From an uncultured Marvinbryantia sp. (lineage in GTDB: Bacteria; Bacillota; Clostridia; Lachnospirales; Lachnospiraceae): DNA of 33,486 bases. The position numbers and the translations under genes were made by a program. Below, piece by piece: positions 1 through 6,954 of the stretch (positions within the stretch are counted from its first letter, which is position 1; each line of letters starts with the position of its first letter). The notes under the pieces were generated by a model. That model saw only the letters and a program-made list of their open reading frames with translations, searched no databases and was not told where the DNA came from. The stretch lies in assembly GCF_905201705.1 (NCBI RefSeq), contig NZ_CAJKOX010000045.1:1-33486 (forward strand), written 5' to 3'.

Positions 1-1
1 T

Positions 2-115
2 TTTCATCGTGCAGATGGTTATGTCTCAAGCACAAAGCCTCTAAGCTACAATGGTAATATTATTGAGGGAATCAAAGTAACATTCAAAGATGGTGAAATT
101 GTAGATTATTCATGT
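2..115 (+). pseudogene. fragment resembling M29 aminopeptidase (AmpS/PepS/AmpT type)
   Basis: The first ~38 codons read HRADGYVSSTKPLSYNGN followed by IIEGIKVTFKDGEIVDYS. From memory this matches the central region of M29 metallo-aminopeptidases, where 'HR..VDG.V..TKPL.YNGN.I......F..GK.VD' precedes the metal-ligand glutamates. No catalytic residues are in the fragment, and it runs straight into GH78 sequence in the same frame. The junction lies near 109-120. It could be a recombination scar or an assembly join at the contig edge. Confidence 0.5.
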
Positions 116-1858
116 ACGCCATCCTACAGTGGGAACGCAAGAACGACCCAATATGATGGAATACTTTGTGCATCTAGTAATGTTCCGGTAAGAGAGCAGG
201 AGAGGTTTGCAAATCCGACAATCATAAAATGTCCGGATGGTCATACTGTTCTGGATTTTCATCAGAATATAGCCGGATATGTGGAAACGACATTATGTGG
301 AGCAACTGGTAAAAAGTGCCAGATGGTATTTGGTGAGAAGTTGGATGAAAATGGAAACTTCACTTATAAAAACATCTCTTGGGAAGGTGAGTATGATACG
401 TGCCATTTTCAGACAGCAGACATAATCTGTGATAGTAATAAACATGTATATAAATCTAAATTTACAGTAATGGGATTTAGATACGTATTGTTGCTTGAAT
501 GGCCAGAAGAGATAAAACCGGAAAACTTTACTGCAATTGCAGTATACAGTGATATGGATACTTCATTTGAATTTGCATCATCTGATAATATGCTCAATCA
601 AATTGTAAAAAATACATTCTGGAGTGTAAAGGGAAATTTTCTTGATGTACCAACTGATTGCCCTACCAGAGAACGTGCCGGATGGACTGGAGACGCACAG
701 TTATTTTTTAGTACGGGAAATTATATGATGGATCAAAGAAGCTTTTTTCATAAATGGCTTCAGGATGTAGTTGATTCACAGAAAGAAAATGGACTTATTT
801 ATAATATTAACCCATCAAACCCAAACAATCCTCAGATTTTGGAGTGGCTGTCTGTGGAAGGCGGTGCCGGATGGGGAGATGCTCTTATAATGATTCCATA
901 TTATTATTGGAAACGATATGGAGATGACTCTCTTATGAAAAAATTTTGGGAGCCAATGAAAAAGTGTTTTGAATTTTATAAGGGAAGAATGGGAAAGAGA
1001 AATCTTCTTTCATTGCTGTATCCACCAAGGACTAAATTTGACAAATATCTGTGTGCTTGTGGAAGAGATTTTGGCGAATGGACAGAACCAGAGGATTGCG
1101 CTCCGTCACAATATAAGATGATGATACCCATGGCGGAAGAGGCGACGGCATATCTTTCCTATGATGCAGCTCTTATGAGTGAGATGGCAATGTATATTAA
1201 AGAGAATGATCTTGCGGATGAATATAAAAAGATTGCAGAAAAAACAAAAGAATCCTACAACTATTATTTTGTAAAAGATGGAAAGATTGAGACGGATAGA
1301 ATGTGCAAGTTTGTACGTCCATGCGGATTAAAACTTGTTGATGATAAGGTTAGAAGCGTATTACTCAGTCAAATCGTAAAATTAAATCGTGAGCGTGACT
1401 ATAAGATTGGTACCGGATTTTTGACGACACCATTTGTATTTGAGTGCTTATCTGAGGCAGGTGAATCTGACGATGCGTATCGCATGCTTGTAAATCCGGA
1501 ATTGGGATGGGTACAACAGATTAATAATGGAGCAACTACAGTTTGGGAGAATTGGACAGATGATGCATCACTGAATCATTATTCTAAGGGAGCTTGTTGC
1601 CAATGGATATTTGATACTGTATGTGGTATAAAACTCAGTGAACAGAAAAATCATTTTATAATTAAACCGCATTTAGTGAGTGATCTAGATGAGATTGAAA
1701 TGTCATATGATTCTGTTTATGGTAAAGTGGTGAGTGGTTGGAAGCGAGTGGATGGTTCTGTTAGATATCATATTGTTATTCCTGCGAATACTGAGGCAGA
1801 GGTTACCTTACCGGGTGAGGAGACAAGAGTTTTATGCGCTGGAAAATATGACCTGTAG
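2..1858 (+). CDS. alpha-L-rhamnosidase (GH78), 5'-incomplete, chimeric N-terminus
   Basis: Hydrolyses terminal alpha-L-rhamnose from plant or bacterial glycans. The frame is open from base 2, so the gene begins outside the window; the first internal ATG is at 281. Numbered from that ATG, the GH78 signature DCPTRERAGWTGDAQ lies at residues 126-140 (E131 is the likely general acid), and GATTVWENW carries E423, the likely general base. The (alpha/alpha)6 barrel and the C-terminal beta-domain look complete, ending in YDL. Upstream of 281 the frame continues through a GH78-like stretch (roughly 115-280, containing NVPVREQERF and LDFHQNIAGYV). Before that it reads as part of an M29 aminopeptidase (separate entry). 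The usual N-terminal GH78 modules are therefore missing or replaced. Family assignment is secure; whether the chimera makes a working enzyme is doubtful. Confidence 0.85.
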   Translation, partial: FHRADGYVSSTKPLSYNGNIIEGIKVTFKDGEIVDYSCTPSYSGNARTTQYDGILCASSNVPVREQERFANPTIIKCPDGHTVLDFHQNIAGYVETTLCGATGKKCQMVFGEKLDENGNFTYKNISWEGEYDTCHFQTADIICDSNKHVYKSKFTVMGFRYVLLLEWPEEIKPENFTAIAVYSDMDTSFEFASSDNMLNQIVKNTFWSVKGNFLDVPTDCPTRERAGWTGDAQLFFSTGNYMMDQRSFFHKWLQDVVDSQKENGLIYNINPSNPNNPQILEWLSVEGGAGWGDALIMIPYYYWKRYGDDSLMKKFWEPMKKCFEFYKGRMGKRNLLSLLYPPRTKFDKYLCACGRDFGEWTEPEDCAPSQYKMMIPMAEEATAYLSYDAALMSEMAMYIKENDLADEYKKIAEKTKESYNYYFVKDGKIETDRMCKFVRPCGLKLVDDKVRSVLLSQIVKLNRERDYKIGTGFLTTPFVFECLSEAGESDDAYRMLVNPELGWVQQINNGATTVWENWTDDASLNHYSKGACCQWIFDTVCGIKLSEQKNHFIIKPHLVSDLDEIEMSYDSVYGKVVSGWKRVDGSVRYHIVIPANTEAEVTLPGEETRVLCAGKYDL

Positions 1859-1965
1859 GAAGTAGGGAAGTTATTCAACCACTTATTCTGCAATGGCTTG
1901 ATGATGAACAAATTGATGAAAATTTAAAGATTATTCTCCTTGGAGATGGAAAAGGAATCTTGTAA
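1852..1965 (+). other. orphan coding-like tail, unidentified
   Basis: In the frame one base before the GH78 stop, a short open stretch reads REVIQPLILQWLDDEQ and ends ...IILLGDGKGIL at a TAA. It looks like the C-terminal tail of a real protein (amphipathic, acidic) but has no start or ribosome binding site of its own. I do not recognise the family. It is probably another gene remnant in this damaged segment. Confidence 0.25.
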
Positions 1966-2066
1966 TAATGGTTAATAACATACCGATGAGATTACAAAAA
2001 TGTGATTTCACCTGCATTTTTTATGGCTTTAGGACATTAGGGGATGCGAACGAAATCATGGACTGA

Positions 2067-2198
2067 TTAAGCAATCAATTCAAGACTCTTACGATACTCT
2101 GATGGGCTCATGTAATTGAGTGTAGATTTGATATGTTCTTCGTTGTACCAAACAAGATATTCGTTAAGAATTGATACAAATTTATCTATGGTTAGTGT
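2067..2198 (-). mobile_element. IS3-family (IS150-like) transposase OrfB, C-terminal remnant
   Basis: On the minus strand, 2198 down to the stop at 2067-2069 encodes LTIDKFVSILNEYLVWYN, then EEHIKSTLNYMSPSEYRKSL and ELIA. The pattern 'F...L..YL.WYN..RIK..L...SP.EYR' is the C-terminal end of the rve/DDE integrase domain of IS3-family transposases, just after the catalytic Glu. Everything upstream (OrfA, the DDE core, terminal repeats) is absent; the frame is lost by about 2238. It is a dead insertion-sequence remnant. Confidence 0.8.
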
Positions 2199-2239
2199 AA
2201 TAATGTTGCGAAAAGCTTTATTTACAATATGGCTCAATC

Positions 2240-2520
2240 AGATTTCTGATTGTTTCTGAGGGTTTGGGAGACACTCCAAACAAGAAAAAATGCATTTTGT
2301 GTGTACAAATGCACTGCTTGCCAAGTTGTGAATATAAAATTGAAGGTAAAACTGAATTTAGAAAAAGCAAGGCAAAGAAGAGGATGCCGATTATAAAATT
2401 GTATACGGGATTGGCATTGAGACGCTTGAAGAAGATTAGTAACATAAAACCTTTTTCAAGCGTTTTCTTTCACTTTTACGGCTTTGAATGGAATATGGTG
2501 CAGCTGGGAACAGCGTGATT
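2240..2520 (+). repeat. ORF-like sequence, probable dispersed repeat of Lachnospiraceae
   Basis: An ATG at 2264 opens 84 codons beginning MGDTPNKKKCILCVQMH, containing YKIEGKTEFRKSKAKK and ending near YGFEWNMVQLGTA. No ribosome binding site precedes it, and the opposite strand is also open over most of the stretch. I recall many near-identical 'GDTPNK...' hypothetical ORFs in Blautia-like genomes. That points to a repeated DNA element that happens to stay open rather than a gene. I would not call a protein here. Confidence 0.35.
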
Positions 2521-2593
2521 TTTGAAAAAGTACAGTGGGAATAGACAAAAGTCCAGTATTTTGGGAACGTAATTTGATTTCAAATGGATTATG

Positions 2594-2628
2594 CTTAGAT
2601 TAAATAAAAAGGTCTGGTCTAATCTAAG
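2594..2628. repeat. 9-bp inverted repeat CTTAGATTA / TAATCTAAG
   Basis: CTTAGATTA at 2594-2602 and its exact complement TAATCTAAG at 2620-2628 are separated by 17 nt. The position, between the dispersed-repeat-like sequence and the small hypothetical gene, and the lack of a following T-run make a terminator unlikely. It could be an element end or a protein-binding site. Confidence 0.4.
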
Positions 2629-2686
2629 AATCCTCCTCATAATATGGGAGAGAAGGACAGGCGAGGTAAGGGGGTGTAGCTTTCGC

Positions 2687-2887
2687 TTGAAAAGGACGAA
2701 ATTAAATTATCGTTTTCATAATCCAAATTCAGCGAAAGATACCGCAGATTTCCTGTGCAAACTCTTAATAGAAGTTAATGCCGGGAAGGTAGAGCGGGCA
2801 ATAGAGGATGCTGCATTGTATGCAGAGAGTGAGGGTTACATACTAGAAAATTTATTGGAAAACACGGAAAAGTTATGTGTGGGATAA
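2687..2887 (+). CDS. small hypothetical protein, HNPN-type mobile-element protein
   Basis: About 66 aa if translation starts at the TTG at 2687; an in-frame ATG at 2591 would give 98 aa with an unconvincing N-terminus. The recognisable part is KLNYRFHNPNSAKDTADFLC followed by KLLIEVNAGKVERAIEDAAL. From memory this is the 'YR(F/Y)(H/Y)NPN..e.TA..L.k..iE.N..kVe.AI' pattern of small proteins scattered in mobile elements of Clostridia; their function is unknown. An AGGGGG sequence lies upstream of the TTG at rather long spacing. A perfect 9-bp inverted repeat overlaps the alternative ATG. It sits in the damaged accessory segment and may be a leftover. Confidence 0.4.
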   Translation: MKRTKLNYRFHNPNSAKDTADFLCKLLIEVNAGKVERAIEDAALYAESEGYILENLLENTEKLCVG

Positions 2888-2891
2888 GAGG

Positions 2892-2916
2892 AGCAAGGTG
2901 AGAGCCTTGTTTTTCT
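2892..2916 (+). terminator. putative intrinsic terminator after small ORF
   Basis: AGCAAGG (2892-2898) pairs with CCTTGTT (2905-2911) around a 6-nt loop, followed by TTTCTT. It lies 5 nt after the stop of the small hypothetical gene. Confidence 0.5.
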
Positions 2917-3047
2917 TATTATGGTAGTAGATGAAACGCAATCAAGTACAGTTCTATAAATGTTATGAGGTTATAGACTATAATCGACAGAAATTTACAA
3001 AATGCGATATTACAAACTGATATATGAGAAAAAAACTCAAATATTAC

Positions 3048-3075
3048 TTGCAAATATTTGTGCCGGGGATATAAT
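3048..3075 (+). promoter_or_regulatory. sigma-A promoter for the AAA ATPase / RloB cassette
   Basis: TTGCAA at 3048-3053, a 16-nt spacer, then TATAAT at 3070-3075. The spacer begins inside CAAATATTTG (3051-3060), a 10-bp palindrome that could be an operator. The ribosome binding site CGGAGGG follows at about 3086-3092. Confidence 0.65.
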
Positions 3076-3100
3076 AAAGGTATAACGGAGGGTAAAAGAT

Positions 3101-4327
3101 ATGTTATGCCAGTTTACAGTAAAAAATTTCAAAAGTATAAGAGATGAAGTGACATTTGATATGCAGGCAGCTGCAATATCGGAACATGAGGATAGAATCA
3201 TTATAGATAAAGATGAGGAAAAATATCTACCGGTATCAGCTATTTATGGTCCGAATGGCGGAGGAAAATCTAATGTTTTGGAAGCATTGCATAGTTTAGT
3301 ATTGAAAGTGCTGCGCCCTTTATATGCAACCAGCGATAATGAAGAAGCTGCGATCCGAATGAAAAAGTTAGTGATAGAGCCATTTGCATTTTCTGAGGAA
3401 ACAGTAGATACGCCAACAGAGTTTGAAGTGTTTTTCAGAACTTCGCTGGCGGAGTATCGCTATGAATTGACAATTAAAAAAGATGTGATTGAGTATGAGC
3501 GGTTGGACCGGGTTAAGTTAGAAACCGGACGCCGGTCGGCACTTTTTGAAAGGGATGAAGTTGGAATAGTATTAAAGGGGGCTTTTGCAAGGTTAAAAAC
3601 CAGTGATGAGTTATCAGATACATTGCCGTTGCTTTCTTATCTTGGCATCACTTATAGAAAAAATGAAGTAGTGAGGGATGTATTGGGCTGGTTTGAAAAT
3701 GGAGTTGATTTCTTGAATTATGGAAATCCGATAGAGGAACTGCGTATGGCAGTGGCTAATTCCGAAGATGTGAAAAAGCTTATGCTTGAAATGATTCAAG
3801 AGATGGATTTGGACATAGTAGACTTCCGAGTGGAAGAAAAAGAGCATGAGCGGATTGAAGTATTTACAAAACATATCGTTGATGATTATGAAACAGAGTT
3901 GAATTTATTTGATGAATCCAGTGGAACAAAGAAATTATTTGGTTTACTTCCATTTATTGCGAAAAGTTTATTAGAAGGAACATCTTTGGTGATTGATGAA
4001 TTAGACGCAAAGATACATCCGGTGCTGCTTCGCTACATTATTATGATGTTTAACAATATGGAGGTCAATAAAAAGGGGGCGCAGTTAATTTTTACGTCAC
4101 ATGACTTGTCTACCATGAACAGCGAAGTTTTCCGGAGAGATGAAATCTGGTTTGTGGCAAAGGGAAACAGGCAGAATTCAAAACTGTATTCTCTGGTAGA
4201 ATTTAAAAATGATAAAGGTGAATCTGTCCGTAAAGATGCAAAGTTTGATAAACAGTATCTGGAAGGCAAGTATGGCGCTGATCCATACCTCAGAAAAATT
4301 ATAGATTGGGGGAAGATTAATGCCTAA
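3101..4327 (+). CDS. AAA family ATPase, RloA/AbiLi-like defence protein
   Basis: 408 aa, apparently intact. It is an ABC/SMC-like ATPase of the AAA_15/AAA_21 type: N-terminal FTVKNFKSIRDEVTF, Walker A GPNGGGKS at residues 50-57, Walker B LVIDELD at 296-302 and an H-loop FTSHD with H334. ATPases of this shape pair with a small RloB partner in restriction-linked RloAB loci and in AbiL-type abortive-infection systems, where ATP hydrolysis is thought to gate the partner's toxicity. Here the stop overlaps the ATG of the rloB remnant by 8 nt, typical of the pair. The start has a good GGAGGG ribosome binding site and its own promoter. The partner is broken, so the system is probably inactive. Family is secure; the defence role is inferred from the pairing. 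Confidence 0.8.
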   Translation: MLCQFTVKNFKSIRDEVTFDMQAAAISEHEDRIIIDKDEEKYLPVSAIYGPNGGGKSNVLEALHSLVLKVLRPLYATSDNEEAAIRMKKLVIEPFAFSEETVDTPTEFEVFFRTSLAEYRYELTIKKDVIEYERLDRVKLETGRRSALFERDEVGIVLKGAFARLKTSDELSDTLPLLSYLGITYRKNEVVRDVLGWFENGVDFLNYGNPIEELRMAVANSEDVKKLMLEMIQEMDLDIVDFRVEEKEHERIEVFTKHIVDDYETELNLFDESSGTKKLFGLLPFIAKSLLEGTSLVIDELDAKIHPVLLRYIIMMFNNMEVNKKGAQLIFTSHDLSTMNSEVFRRDEIWFVAKGNRQNSKLYSLVEFKNDKGESVRKDAKFDKQYLEGKYGADPYLRKIIDWGKINA

Positions 4328-5047
4328 AAAAGCCGGAATGGAATCATGGAAGAAAAAGCGTCGCCAAGAATATTTGGAGATGAAAGAATATCGCTATTAT
4401 ATCTTCTGTGAAGGTTAGCAGACAGAACCGCTTTATTTTGAAGGATTCAAAAGACTGATTGAGGATAACCCTGTATACCGGGATATGGTGCTGATAGAGA
4501 TTGAGCCATGTCAGGCGGAAACAATGCGTGTTATTGGTATGGCGGAAAGATATGTAAAAAGGAACAAAATTAGGAAGGGACAAATTTGGTGCGTTTATGA
4601 TAAGGACAGCTTTCCACCTAACGATTTTAATGGTGTGGCACAGCGGGCAGAACAGTTAATAAAGAAAATCCGGAATTGCAGTACCATGCAGCATGGAGTA
4701 ATGAATGTATCGAATTTTGGTTCTTACTCCATTTTGCATACTACACATCCAATAATCATCGGACAGAGTATATATCTTTCTTGGGCGATAAGTTCAGAGA
4801 ATTGGGGCTTGGCAAGTATCAGAAAAATATGAAGGATATTTTTGATATTCTGATGAATAAGGGCAATCCGAAGCTGGCGATACGATATGCAAAACGGATT
4901 ATAAAAGATGGACAAGGTAGGACACCAACAGAGATTGCTCCTGGAACGAAGGTGTATGAGTTGGTGGAGGAACTGGTGAAATATTTGCCAGAAGCAACGA
5001 AAAAGCACTTTATAGATTCATTTGGAAGGGTATTATTGGATAGGTAA
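4320..5047 (+). pseudogene. RloB-family (AbiLii-like) protein, disrupted by a stop and a frameshift
   Basis: Translation from ATG 4320 reads MPKKAGMESWKKKRRQEYLE, then YYIFCEG, a TAG at 4416-4418, then QTEPLYFEGFK. RloB normally reads '(V)CEGxxTEPxYFEgfk', so the TAG replaces one residue inside the first conserved motif. The same frame runs on through WCVYDKDSFPP (second motif) to about 4655. The family's next motif, AWSNECIEFWFLLHF, lies in another frame (from about 4658), consistent with a 1-nt loss in the A-rich stretch at 4650-4662. The rest, to YLPEATKKHFIDSFGRVLLD at 5044, stays in that frame. RloB is a small Toprim-like presumed nuclease or effector. Two independent lesions with otherwise well-kept motifs suggest recent inactivation. 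Confidence 0.85.
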
Positions 5048-5128
5048 AAAAATTACAAACTGATGGGTTCAGCAAAAATTGGACTGGCTAATTTTGCGGA
5101 AACTGGCTCTTTAAACCATATCAGATAG

Positions 5129-5137
5129 TGGTATACT
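5129..5137 (+). promoter_or_regulatory. extended -10 promoter of the pyridoxal kinase gene
   Basis: TGG TATACT (5129-5137) is an extended -10 element; no good -35 is present at 17-18 nt. GGAGG at 5152-5156 precedes the ATG at 5163. Confidence 0.5.
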
Positions 5138-5162
5138 ATACATAATTGGATGGAGGCGGGAT

Positions 5163-5993
5163 ATGGTTTCGAAGGGGATACAGAAAAAAATAGCTGTAAT
5201 TAATGATATGTCTGGATATGGGAGATGCTCAATAGCAGTCTCTCTTCCTGTTATTTCAAAGCTGAAGGTGCAGTGCTGCCCGGTTCCGACGGCAATTTTC
5301 TCCAATCATACAGGGTATGAGCATTATTTTTTTGATGACTATACGGAAAAAATGCCCGAATATATCAGAAACTGGAAGCTTCTGGGATTGGAATTTTCCG
5401 GAATTTATTCCGGGTTTCTCGGTTCGGATGCGCAGATTGATATTGTGGAAAACTTTATCAGGGACTTTCGCACAGAGCAGACACTTGTCATTATTGATCC
5501 CGTGATGGGAGATTACGGAAAAGCTTATGCGACATTTACGCCCACGCTTTGCAAAAGCATGAAAAGGCTGGTGCAGTATGCAGACATTCTGACACCTAAT
5601 CTCACAGAGGCATGCATCTTAACGGATACGCCCTATAAAGAAAAATGGAGAAAAAAAGAAATCCGCGAGCTGGCGGTAAAGCTGATGGAGATGGGACCGT
5701 CGAAGGTTGTCATCACTGGTATTGTACAGGGCAGCTACATCGCAAATTACGTATGTGATGAAAAAAAATGTGAGCATTTTCTGCGAACCATCCGTGTAGG
5801 CACACAGCGGTGCGGAACGGGCGACCTTTTTGCATCCATTATCGCAGCGGATGCAGTAAACGGAGTGGATTTTGCCGTATCTGTTAAAAAGGCATCCAAT
5901 TTTGTCAAGAAATGTATTGAAAAATCAATGGAACTGGAGATTCCGGTGACGGACGGCGTGGCGTTTGAGGAGATACTGGATAAGTTGAGGTAG
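5163..5993 (+). CDS. pyridoxal / pyridoxamine kinase (PdxK/PdxY-like, ribokinase fold)
   Basis: 276 aa. Phosphorylates the 5'-hydroxyl of pyridoxal, pyridoxamine or pyridoxine with ATP in vitamin B6 salvage, in the cytoplasm. The ribokinase-superfamily layout is clear: N-terminal IAVINDMSGYGRCSIAVSLP, ATP/Mg motif DPVMGD at 112-117, TPNLTE at 144-149 and the catalytic GTGD at 218-221 (RCGTGDLFAS). Length fits the family. It has its own promoter and ribosome binding site and starts right after the broken defence cassette; downstream the radical SAM gene begins 94 nt later. A hydroxymethylpyrimidine (ThiD-like) specificity is possible, but the N-terminal NDMSGYGRCS motif favours pyridoxamine kinase. 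Confidence 0.88.
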   Translation: MVSKGIQKKIAVINDMSGYGRCSIAVSLPVISKLKVQCCPVPTAIFSNHTGYEHYFFDDYTEKMPEYIRNWKLLGLEFSGIYSGFLGSDAQIDIVENFIRDFRTEQTLVIIDPVMGDYGKAYATFTPTLCKSMKRLVQYADILTPNLTEACILTDTPYKEKWRKKEIRELAVKLMEMGPSKVVITGIVQGSYIANYVCDEKKCEHFLRTIRVGTQRCGTGDLFASIIAADAVNGVDFAVSVKKASNFVKKCIEKSMELEIPVTDGVAFEEILDKLR

Positions 5994-6087
5994 ACATTTT
6001 TTACGGGATGAGCTATGCAGAAGCCTGAAATGATAGGAAAATGGAAAGTAACATAAATAAGGGGAGACAGGAAAGGCGGAACGGAGT

Positions 6088-6690
6088 ATGACGATTTTAT
6101 ATAAGGTGTATCAGAATCTATATGTGAATTTAACCAATAATTGTCCGTGTGCGTGTACCTTCTGTCTGCGGCAGACGCGCGACCAGATGGGAGAATCCGG
6201 TTCTCTCTGGCTGGAACGGGAGCCGACTTACGAAGAAATTATCGCGGATTTTGATAATTTTCCGATGGAGGATTTCAGGGAGCTGGTGTTCTGCGGCTTC
6301 GGGGAGCCGACAGAGCGTCTTGATGTGATACTGAAGGTAGCGGAATACGCGAAAAAGAAATATCAGATTCCGACGAGGATCAACACGAATGGGCTATCAG
6401 ATCTGATTCATGGAGAAAAAACCGCGCAGCTTCTGCAAGGGCTGATCGATACTGTTTCCATCAGCCTGAATACACCGAATCCGCAGCGCTATCATGAGCT
6501 TGTGCGCAGTAAATTCGGCGATATCTCCTACCAGGCAATGCTGGATTTTGCACGGGACTGTACAAAATATGTTCCGCATGTTGTAATGACCACCGTCACC
6601 ACCACTCTGACGCCAGAGGAAGAGCGGCAGTGTGCCCAAATCTGTAAAGAAATCGGTGCAACTTACCGCATCCGTCCCTGGGAGGGTTAA
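6088..6690 (+). CDS. radical SAM protein, TatD-associated type
   Basis: 200 aa, a minimal radical SAM enzyme. The [4Fe-4S] cluster motif CxxxCxxC is formed by C19, C23 and C26 in NNCPCACTFCLR; an extra C21 lies between. GFGEPT at 70-75 is the SAM-binding 'GGE'-type motif, and RINTNGL and DTVSISLN mark the next barrel strands. The N-terminus (LYVNLTNNCPCACTFC) and short length fit the family usually encoded beside the nuclease TatD, whose reaction is unknown. No tatD is in this window. The start is supported by GGAACGGAGT just before the ATG. It ends RPWEG and is followed by repeats rather than a partner gene. Confidence 0.8.
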   Translation: MTILYKVYQNLYVNLTNNCPCACTFCLRQTRDQMGESGSLWLEREPTYEEIIADFDNFPMEDFRELVFCGFGEPTERLDVILKVAEYAKKKYQIPTRINTNGLSDLIHGEKTAQLLQGLIDTVSISLNTPNPQRYHELVRSKFGDISYQAMLDFARDCTKYVPHVVMTTVTTTLTPEEERQCAQICKEIGATYRIRPWEG

Positions 6691-6774
6691 AAGGCAGCCT
6701 GTTTGCCCGCATGATCAGATTCATTCCCGCGAGCAATGAGCCAAGCACGGGTGCTCGCACACGCATTTGGCGGT

Positions 6775-6825
6775 GCTGTGTGCCGGTGGCACACGTTTAG
6801 CACCGACCGAAGTGAAACGCAGACC
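6775..6825. repeat. 51-nt intergenic repeat, copy 1, with hairpin
   Basis: The copy contains the perfect hairpin GTGTGCC-GGT-GGCACAC at 6778-6794, then CGTTTAGC and a CGACCGAAG... tail ending AGACC. It matches copy 2 (6839-6889) at 46 of 51 positions by my count. A third, degenerate copy may lie just upstream (about 6748-6776). Confidence 0.75.
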
Positions 6826-6838
6826 TGCCGCGAGGAGC

Positions 6839-6889
6839 GCTGTGTGCCGGTGGCACACGTTTAGCGCCGACCGTAGCGAAGCGTAGACC
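6839..6889. repeat. 51-nt intergenic repeat, copy 2, with hairpin
   Basis: Same structure as copy 1: hairpin GTGTGCC-GGT-GGCACAC at 6842-6858 followed by CGTTTAGCGCCGACCG. The hairpin and first 10 following bases are identical to copy 1; the five differences are in the 3' half. A shorter related string (CAACGTTTAGCGCTAATCG) appears at about 11137-11155 near the dGTPase stop. Confidence 0.75.
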
Positions 6890-6891
6890 AG

Positions 6892-6934
6892 ATACCCCGC
6901 AACTCTGCTTCCCTGCAAGCTTGCTGCGGGGTAT
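6892..6934. terminator. hairpin between convergent genes, possible bidirectional terminator
   Basis: ATACCCCGCA (6892-6901) is the exact complement of TGCGGGGTAT (6925-6934). The loop holds the palindrome GCAAGCTTGC (6915-6924). It lies between the ends of the converging radical SAM gene and mntP. On the plus strand TTGACTAAAAA follows, so a T-run is lacking and termination is not certain. Confidence 0.5.
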
Positions 6935-6954
6935 TTGACTAAAAACGTGAGGAT

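Larger units (their letters stand above)
3009..5064. repeat. 13-bp direct repeat flanking the AAA/RloB cassette
   Basis: ATTACAAACTGAT occurs exactly at 3009-3021, just upstream of the cassette promoter, and again at 5052-5064, five bases after the RloB stop. The copies bracket promoter plus both genes and nothing else. They could be a target-site duplication or a recombination scar from gain of the cassette. Confidence 0.55.

Noticed and set aside
6691..6774. Radical SAM gene truncated by the repeats
   Set aside because: The 200-aa length fits the small TatD-associated family, and the protein ends after the last barrel strand; no coding continuation is seen in other frames.
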